10,873 nt of DNA, taken from Saccharicrinis sp. UBA6048 (lineage in GTDB: Bacteria > Bacteroidota > Bacteroidia > Bacteroidales > Marinilabiliaceae). Below the pieces are notes generated by a model that was not told where the DNA came from, did no database searches, and was given only the letters and a program-made list of their open reading frames with translations. Positions 1-4,956 of this stretch are shown one piece after another. The stretch's first letter is position 1; each line of letters starts with the position of its first letter. Made by a program: the position numbers and the translations under genes. The stretch covers positions 1 to 10,873 of the forward strand of contig DIYS01000056.1 in assembly GCA_002429115.1 (NCBI GenBank). The letters are read 5' to 3'.

Positions 1-64
1 CTTTTAACGCATCAGTAGTAATATTGCTTTTAAAAGCAACATTAGAATCAGAAAATATTATCAC
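1..64 (-). CDS. possible 5' end of an unidentified gene running off the left edge
   Basis: On the minus strand a frame opens at a GTG at 64-62, directly after an in-frame TAA, and stays open for 21 codons to the window edge, reading VIIFSDSNVAFKSNITTDAL. A GAAGG stretch lies a little upstream. It would lie downstream of odhB in the same direction, about 55 bases after its stop. I do not recognise the protein. Against it: there is no ATG, it is very short, and the plus strand is also open from position 3 to a stop at 165-167, which would overlap the 3' end of odhB in antisense. Neither frame can be decided from this window. Confidence 0.22.
   Translation of the reverse strand, partial: MIIFSDSNVAFKSNITTDALK
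24..39. repeat. 16-bp perfect palindrome downstream of odhB
   Basis: TTGCTTTTAAAAGCAA reads the same on both strands. Its right arm recurs as TTTAAAAGCAA at 83-93, so the spacer holds one full and one half copy. The next bases (23 and 40) do not pair. With no loop and no T-tract it is not a convincing terminator. It could be an operator-like site or chance in AT-rich DNA. Confidence 0.5.
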
Positions 65-119
65 AGATTTTTACCTTCAAACTTTAAAAGCAAAAACCTG
101 TGACTACTTGAAATATCTT

Positions 120-1400
120 TTACAATCCCAAAACTGCTTTCTCCGGATCAAAACCTCCCGACAATAATTTCGCCGGATCTTCAATCATCTCTTTCACTTT
201 CACCAGGAAACCAACAGAGTCTTTTCCATCAATAATACGGTGATCGTACGACAGGGCCAAATACATAATCGGACGTATCTCCACTTTACCATTAACTGCT
301 ACCGGTCGTTCAACAATGTTGTGCATTCCCATAATGGCCGATTGTGGCGGATTAATAATTGGCGTACTTAGCATCGAGCCAAAAACGCCACCATTGGTAA
401 CGGTGAATGTCCCACCGGTCATTTCTTCCAATCCAATTTTGCCTTTCCGTGCTTTCTCTGCCAGTGTTTTCAATGATATTTCAACACCATCTAAAGTCTG
501 AGTTTCAACATTACGGATGACCGGCACCATTAGCCCTTTAGGTGTTTGAACCGCCACGGATACATCATGATATTCAGGCACAACTATTTCATCACCATCT
601 ATCATCGCATTTACCATAGGATGATGCTTTAATGCTAAAGACGCGGCCTTGATGAAAAAGGACATAAAACCTAGCTTAACACCATGCTTATCAATGAATT
701 TAGACTGATATTTTTTACGCAGATTCATGACCGCTGACATATCCACTTCAGTAAAGGTTGTCAGCATAGCCGTTTCATTTTTAACAGCTACGAGTCGTTG
801 ACTTAGTTTTTTTCGTAACATGGTCATCTTCTGACGATCAGCTTCGCGACTCACATTCGCATTAATAAATGCAGATGAACCACCAAATGACTCTTTTTCA
901 GCCGGCAAGCTTTTTATCGCTTCAACTTCTTTGGTAGAAATTCGTTTTAATCCATTGATCACATCATCCACCTTGATATCCGACTCCTCCATTAGCTTTT
1001 TAGCCAACGGCGACACCTTGGCATTTGGATATTCATCAGAAGTAGCATCAGCTTTTACTTCTGTTGTTACTTCTGCCTTTTCCGGTTTAGCGCTTTCCGT
1101 CGTTTCAGCAGGTACATCTTCCTCTTTACTTTCATCACTTGGCTTACTTGGTGCTTGTCCCGCAAACTCTGTATCAATAGAGCAGGCAACGGCTCCAATG
1201 GCAATTGTTTCTCCAGCTTCAACTGAAATTTTAATTTTACCAGCCTCCGTTGCCAATAATGATAAAGTGGCTTTATCTGATTCTATCTCTGCAATTTCCT
1301 GATCCTTCTCAACAATATCGCCATCGGATACCATCCAATTAGCCAACTCAACTTCTGTGATTGATTCTCCGGGTGTAGGAACTTTTATTTCAATAATCAT
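120..1400 (-). CDS. odhB: 2-oxoglutarate dehydrogenase E2, dihydrolipoyllysine succinyltransferase
   Basis: This is the E2 core of the cytoplasmic 2-oxoglutarate dehydrogenase complex (TCA cycle). It takes the succinyl group from E1 on a lipoyl-lysine arm and transfers it to CoA. I start it at the ATG at 1400 (426 aa, MIIEIKVPTPGES), which begins the lipoyl domain; the TTG three codons upstream is unlikely. Numbered from this ATG, the lipoyl domain spans about 1-77 with the lipoylated lysine K43 in ESDKAT. An acidic, Glu/Lys/Thr-rich linker follows (about 80-122), then a small E3-binding-like domain (about 125-162). The catalytic domain runs from about 185 to the end, with its HRIIDG motif giving H387 and D391. 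The E3-binding domain lacks the usual GTGxxGR loop. The gene lies 91 bp downstream of odhA on the same strand, so co-transcription is likely. The assignment as E2o rather than another acyltransferase rests on this neighbour and on catalytic-domain sequence. Confidence 0.95.
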   Translation of the reverse strand: MIIEIKVPTPGESITEVELANWMVSDGDIVEKDQEIAEIESDKATLSLLATEAGKIKISVEAGETIAIGAVACSIDTEFAGQAPSKPSDESKEEDVPAETTESAKPEKAEVTTEVKADATSDEYPNAKVSPLAKKLMEESDIKVDDVINGLKRISTKEVEAIKSLPAEKESFGGSSAFINANVSREADRQKMTMLRKKLSQRLVAVKNETAMLTTFTEVDMSAVMNLRKKYQSKFIDKHGVKLGFMSFFIKAASLALKHHPMVNAMIDGDEIVVPEYHDVSVAVQTPKGLMVPVIRNVETQTLDGVEISLKTLAEKARKGKIGLEEMTGGTFTVTNGGVFGSMLSTPIINPPQSAIMGMHNIVERPVAVNGKVEIRPIMYLALSYDHRIIDGKDSVGFLVKVKEMIEDPAKLLSGGFDPEKAVLGL

Positions 1401-1414
1401 TTCTTTCAATTTTT

Positions 1415-1491
1415 AGTCCGAAGTCCATAGCTTGAAGTCCGAAGACCATATTTCCTCTACTGACTACCGACATTTAACTACTGACTAATTA
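1415..1491. repeat. array of eleven degenerate 7-bp units filling the odhA-odhB spacer
   Basis: Read on the plus strand in steps of seven from 1415, the spacer divides into AGTCCGA, AGTCCAT, AGCTTGA, AGTCCGA, AGACCAT, ATTTCCT, CTACTGA, CTACCGA, CATTTAA, CTACTGA and CTAATTA. Two units are exact duplicates (AGTCCGA at 1415 and 1436; CTACTGA at 1457 and 1478), and CTACCGA differs from CTACTGA by one base. The two halves have different flavours, AGTCC-type and CTACT-type, but share a central C and a GA end. The array ends at 1491, immediately before the odhA stop codon at 1492-1494. It would be transcribed in the odhA-odhB mRNA. No function is known to me. Confidence 0.75.
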
Positions 1492-4314
1492 CTATATCGA
1501 AAACCTTGGTTTTTCTTCAAAATACTTATGCTGTTTCAAAATTTCAGCTCTTGACTTTCCTTCCACACATTGCAGTCCACAATACTTTAACTGGCGCTCG
1601 CAATGGCAAGACTTAAATACTTTATTGACAATTTCATTTTGACCAATAACATGTAATCCGTTAAGTCCTGTTGCCGGACTTCCACTTGCGATGCGTGCTA
1701 CCGGTACAATATCAATATTTGGCATTTTACTGCGGATATAATTCCACGCTCCCATATTTTCAGGCTCTTCCTGTACCCACAAATGCAACAAAGCATTATC
1801 GTACTTTTCCAGAATGGCATTCACTTGTTCTTTAGGGAAAGGGTGCATTTGCTCCATGCGGATTAATGCCACATCGCGCGCTTTTAACTCTTCTTTACGT
1901 GCGAGAAGATCGTAATATATTTTACCAGTACAGAACACAACACGTTTCACATCCTGTACGTCCACGTTATCATCATCAATTACCTCTTTAAATCCACCTG
2001 ATTCAAATTCAGTGAGTGATGAAATGCACTTTGGATGACGCAATAAACTCTTCGGTGTGAAAACGACCAGAGGTATTCTGAATTCACGTTTCAGCTGTCG
2101 GCGCATCACATGGAAAAAGTTGGCCGGCGTTGTACAGTTCACCACCTGCATATTATTGCGTGCTGCCAATGACAGAAAACGCTCTACACGAGCGCTCGAA
2201 TGCTCAGGTCCTTGTCCTTCAAACCCATGAGGTAACAGTAACACCAATCCATTCATCAAGCCCCACTTCTCTTCGGCCGATGAAATATATTGGTCAATAA
2301 TTACCTGTGCCACATTGTAAAAATCACCAAACTGAGCTTCCCAAATAGTTAAACCATCTGGCTTAGCTAAAGCATAGCCATATTCAAAGCCCATCACTCC
2401 GTATTCAGATAGTAAGGAATTATAAACCTTAAATGGTGCCTGATCCGGCGAAATATGTTGCAATGGTCGGTAGCGCTTATTCGTATCTTCAATCGTTAAA
2501 GCAGAATGACGATGCGCGAATGTTCCGCGCTCAGCATCCTGACCACTTAAGCGTATCGGATGACCTTCTGTGAGTAATGATGCATAAGCCAATTGTTCAC
2601 CTAAAGCCCAATCCAAACGATCGTCATCAACCATCTTTTTGCGGTCGTTCACGATCTTATGCAACTTCTTAAAGAACTTCTTATCCTCTGGCAGAAAGTT
2701 AATGCGGTCCAGTAATTTAGTTAGCTCCTTGCGCTTAACCGATGTATCAGGTGACTCGACAAAATCTTTTGGTTCAGAATAGCGATATGAATTCCAGTCA
2801 TCATTAAGGAAGCGCTGAATTACCACTTTTTTAATTTGTTTTGAAGCTTCCAACTCCTCTTCAAGCAACTGATTAAAGTTCACTTCTTCTTTTTTCGCAT
2901 CCTCTTTAGATACGACTTTCTCCTCCTCGAGTTTGAGCTTATAAATATCTCTTGGGTTCTTATGTTTGGCTATCTCTTTATATAATAATGGCTGTGTAAA
3001 ACGAGGTTCATCACCTTCGTTATGCCCATATTTTCTGTACGATAGCAAATCAATAAATACATCAGAATTGAAACGTTGACGATATTCCATGGCCAACTCA
3101 ATGGTATAAACAAGTGCTTCAACATCATCGCCATTCACATGAAAAACAGGTGATCGCGTGACCTTACCAACATCGGTACAATAGGTTGATGATCGACCTT
3201 CGAGATAATTGGTCGTAAAGCCCACCTGATTATTGATGACTATATGAATGGTACCACCGGTTTTGTAGCCACGCAACTGTGCCATCTGCACCACTTCGTA
3301 TGCCACACCCTGACCAGCAATTGCGGCATCACCATGAATCACAATCGGCACTACCTTATCAAAATCTTTATCGTACTTATGGTCAATCTTCGACCTGGAA
3401 ATACCTTCTATGATAGGTGCTACTGTTTCGAGGTGAGACGGATTTGGTGTCAGATTAACGCGTACCTTTTGTCCGTTCGTTGTTTCCACATCGCTGCAAT
3501 AGCCTAAGTGATACTTTACATCACCCAAAGAGATGCCTTCTTCATACTCATCACCAACAAACTCCTTAAACACATTCTGATAAGGTTTCTGCAATATATT
3601 CGTCAGTACATTGAGGCGTCCACGGTGCGCCATTCCAATCACCACCTCTTCGGCACCGAGCTCAGCTCCTTTATTAATAACAGCATGCAGTCCAGGAATC
3701 AAAGCTTCCGATCCTTCTAATGAGAAACGTTTTTGTCCGACGAATTTTTTATGAATAAAGGTCTCAAATCCTACCGCTGTATTTAGTTGGTTAAAAATAA
3801 GACGCTTCTTTTCTGGTGAAAAGGCCGGTGTATTCTTAACACTTTCCATCTTACTTTTCAACCAGCTGACCACCTCAGGATGACGTATATATAAATACTC
3901 AACAGCCACAGACTGACAATAGGTCTGCTGCAAATGATCAATGATGTTGGTCAGTGATGACGAACCAATCCCCAATTCATTTCCTGCCTGAAACTCCGTA
4001 CTCAGATCTTTTTCCGTTAATTCGAAGTTCTCGATATCCAATGTAGGAAAGTACTTACGGCGAGTGCGCACTGGGTTTGTCTTGGTAAATAAATGCCCTC
4101 GCTGGCGGTATCCGTGAATCAGGTTCAACACATGAAACTCCTTATCAACCAAACCAGAAGATTTTGGTTGCTGGTAATTTTCAAGAGCGAAATCAAAGCC
4201 TTGAAAAAACTTCTGATAGGATTCGTCAACCGAATCGGGGTCTTGTTTATATTGCTGATATAGCTGGTCAATCGAACTTAATTCACTATTGCCCAGAAAT
4301 GAATATTTATCCAT
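1492..4314 (-). CDS. odhA: 2-oxoglutarate dehydrogenase E1 component
   Basis: This is the thiamine-diphosphate-dependent E1 of the 2-oxoglutarate dehydrogenase complex. It decarboxylates 2-oxoglutarate and succinylates the lipoyl arm of E2. I start it at the ATG at 4314 (940 aa, near the 933 of E. coli SucA) because MDKYSFLGNSELSSIDQLY matches the family's N-terminal E2-binding motif; the frame continues 29 codons further upstream without resemblance. Numbered from there: GMAHRGRLN at about 227-235, YHLGY at 268-272, NPSHLE at about 291-296, the ThDP/Mg motif from HGDAA (D329) to NNQVGF (about 361-366), GQDAERGTFAHRH at 591-603, and EGQGPEHSSARVERFL at about 699-714. A lysine/glutamate-rich segment at about 440-510 looks like an insertion or linker. 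The last 40 or so residues carry four cysteines (C903, C905, C912, C916), beyond where the E. coli enzyme ends. It is the first gene of the pair with odhB. Confidence 0.97.
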   Translation of the reverse strand: MDKYSFLGNSELSSIDQLYQQYKQDPDSVDESYQKFFQGFDFALENYQQPKSSGLVDKEFHVLNLIHGYRQRGHLFTKTNPVRTRRKYFPTLDIENFELTEKDLSTEFQAGNELGIGSSSLTNIIDHLQQTYCQSVAVEYLYIRHPEVVSWLKSKMESVKNTPAFSPEKKRLIFNQLNTAVGFETFIHKKFVGQKRFSLEGSEALIPGLHAVINKGAELGAEEVVIGMAHRGRLNVLTNILQKPYQNVFKEFVGDEYEEGISLGDVKYHLGYCSDVETTNGQKVRVNLTPNPSHLETVAPIIEGISRSKIDHKYDKDFDKVVPIVIHGDAAIAGQGVAYEVVQMAQLRGYKTGGTIHIVINNQVGFTTNYLEGRSSTYCTDVGKVTRSPVFHVNGDDVEALVYTIELAMEYRQRFNSDVFIDLLSYRKYGHNEGDEPRFTQPLLYKEIAKHKNPRDIYKLKLEEEKVVSKEDAKKEEVNFNQLLEEELEASKQIKKVVIQRFLNDDWNSYRYSEPKDFVESPDTSVKRKELTKLLDRINFLPEDKKFFKKLHKIVNDRKKMVDDDRLDWALGEQLAYASLLTEGHPIRLSGQDAERGTFAHRHSALTIEDTNKRYRPLQHISPDQAPFKVYNSLLSEYGVMGFEYGYALAKPDGLTIWEAQFGDFYNVAQVIIDQYISSAEEKWGLMNGLVLLLPHGFEGQGPEHSSARVERFLSLAARNNMQVVNCTTPANFFHVMRRQLKREFRIPLVVFTPKSLLRHPKCISSLTEFESGGFKEVIDDDNVDVQDVKRVVFCTGKIYYDLLARKEELKARDVALIRMEQMHPFPKEQVNAILEKYDNALLHLWVQEEPENMGAWNYIRSKMPNIDIVPVARIASGSPATGLNGLHVIGQNEIVNKVFKSCHCERQLKYCGLQCVEGKSRAEILKQHKYFEEKPRFSI

Positions 4315-4318
4315 AAAT

Positions 4319-4357
4319 CTACTTTGTGAGAAACATTTTTGTATTTCTTTCCTCCTT
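4319..4357 (-). promoter_or_regulatory. Shine-Dalgarno-like AAGGAGG with a five-codon leader ORF before odhA
   Basis: On the minus strand AAGGAGG lies at 4357-4351. It is 36 bases from the odhA ATG, too far to serve it. Fourteen bases after it comes an ATG at 4336 reading Met-Phe-Leu-Thr-Lys-stop (stop at 4321-4319), out of frame with odhA and ending four bases before the odhA start codon. This could be a small translated leader. In Bacteroidota such Shine-Dalgarno matches are uncommon and often not needed, so chance is quite possible. Confidence 0.25.
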
Positions 4358-4462
4358 AAACAAATAAGTGACATTAAAGTTAAAATTATTTTAAGCTGCA
4401 AGAGCTATTCTAAAACAGGTTTTTATTTGTTAAAATAATTTGGCTATTAAATCGAAAATTTG

Positions 4463-4470
4463 CAAAGTCA
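4463..4470 (-). promoter_or_regulatory. weak -7 candidate for odhA
   Basis: On the minus strand TGACTTTG matches the Bacteroidota -7 consensus TAnnTTTG at all but one fixed position. A TTTTG lies 25 bases upstream of it, somewhat far for a -33 element. It would give a leader of roughly 140 bases before the odhA ATG, containing the AAGGAGG and mini-ORF. This is only a candidate; no better match was found between it and the gene. Confidence 0.22.
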
Positions 4471-4524
4471 CATTTTATACTTTGAAGTATTTGGGCAAAA
4501 TAATAAGTCTGCTTCGCTCGGTAT

Positions 4525-4790
4525 GTTCTTTTACTCAGCGGCAAAACAAATTTTACAGGAATTAATTGCTCTAATAGATGATAACCAGAGGTAAATTCCG
4601 GTGCATAAAAATGACTCTGGCTTATAGCTGTAGTGGCTGCACCGGGGAAATCCGGAATTGTTACGTAGGGCTTCGTTACACTTCACCCTACGCTGGTATG
4701 CATCGCCCACTTTGGGGCTTTAAAACAGTAATGCCTTCTGTGTTCTCCTTTTTCTCTGCGGTAAAAATATTTCCAAGAAATAATTCATTT
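4525..4790. repeat. composite intergenic repeat: diverged direct repeats around an inverted-repeat core
   Basis: Two related segments, at about 4525-4570 and 4741-4790, share the pattern TGTTCT, pyrimidines, CTCxGCGG, AAAA, then an A/T-rich tail with AATAATT or ATTAATT. Between them lie nested inverted repeats. CCAGAG (4585-4590) pairs with CTCTGG (4615-4620). AATTCCGG (4594-4601) pairs with CCGGAATT (4652-4659). CCGGTGCA (4598-4605) pairs with TGCACCGG (4638-4645). CGTAGGG (4664-4670) pairs with CCCTACG (4686-4692) around a 15-base loop. The 'CTCTGYG...GCGG' phrase resembles short dispersed intergenic repeats that I recall from environmental Bacteroidota, but I cannot confirm that here. Confidence 0.55.
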
Positions 4791-4890
4791 GATAGTTCTT
4801 TACCATATAGTAATCCCCTGATTTTCAAATTCAAATAATTTAAACACTTGTATTTATATTGTAATGATACTTAAAGAAATATGATTTAGA

Positions 4891-4918
4891 CTACTGCCTT
4901 CTGACTTAATACTAGCAA
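4891..4918. repeat. short heptad block upstream of addB
   Basis: Four consecutive 7-bp units, CTACTGC, CTTCTGA, CTTAATA and CTAGCAA, resemble the CTACTGA-type half of the array between odhA and odhB. The block sits just upstream of the addB -7 element, where a -33 element would lie. Confidence 0.45.
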
Positions 4919-4929
4919 ACTATTATTAC

Positions 4930-4937
4930 TATCTTTG
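4930..4937 (+). promoter_or_regulatory. -7 element of the addB promoter
   Basis: TATCTTTG is a full match to the Bacteroidota sigma-ABfr (primary sigma factor) -7 consensus TAnnTTTG. It lies 19 bases before the addB ATG, so transcription would start near 4944 with a leader of only about 12-15 bases. No clear -33 TTG is present at the usual distance; that position is occupied by the heptad block. Confidence 0.6.
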
Positions 4938-4956
4938 TTTAAATAAATCTCAACAC

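Larger units (their letters stand above)
4315..4956. other. divergent intergenic region without a convincing gene
   Basis: This 642-bp gap separates divergently transcribed odhA and addB. An 86-codon frame at 4578-4838 is open on the plus strand, but it has no recognisable domain, and its middle is encoded by inverted repeats and low-complexity DNA, so I treat it as non-coding. The gap contains, in order: the odhA leader, a weak odhA promoter candidate, a composite repeat element (4525-4790), an AT-rich stretch, a short heptad block (4891-4918) and the addB promoter. No RNA gene was recognised. Confidence 0.6.

Noticed and set aside
3244..3720. Two plus-strand frames antisense to odhA
   Set aside because: They lie wholly inside the well-supported odhA coding region and show no protein features of their own.
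4578..4838. 86-codon plus-strand frame in the odhA-addB gap
   Set aside because: It has no domain, is cysteine- and aromatic-rich in an irregular way, and is encoded largely by inverted repeats and one of the flanking repeats; more likely a chance frame.
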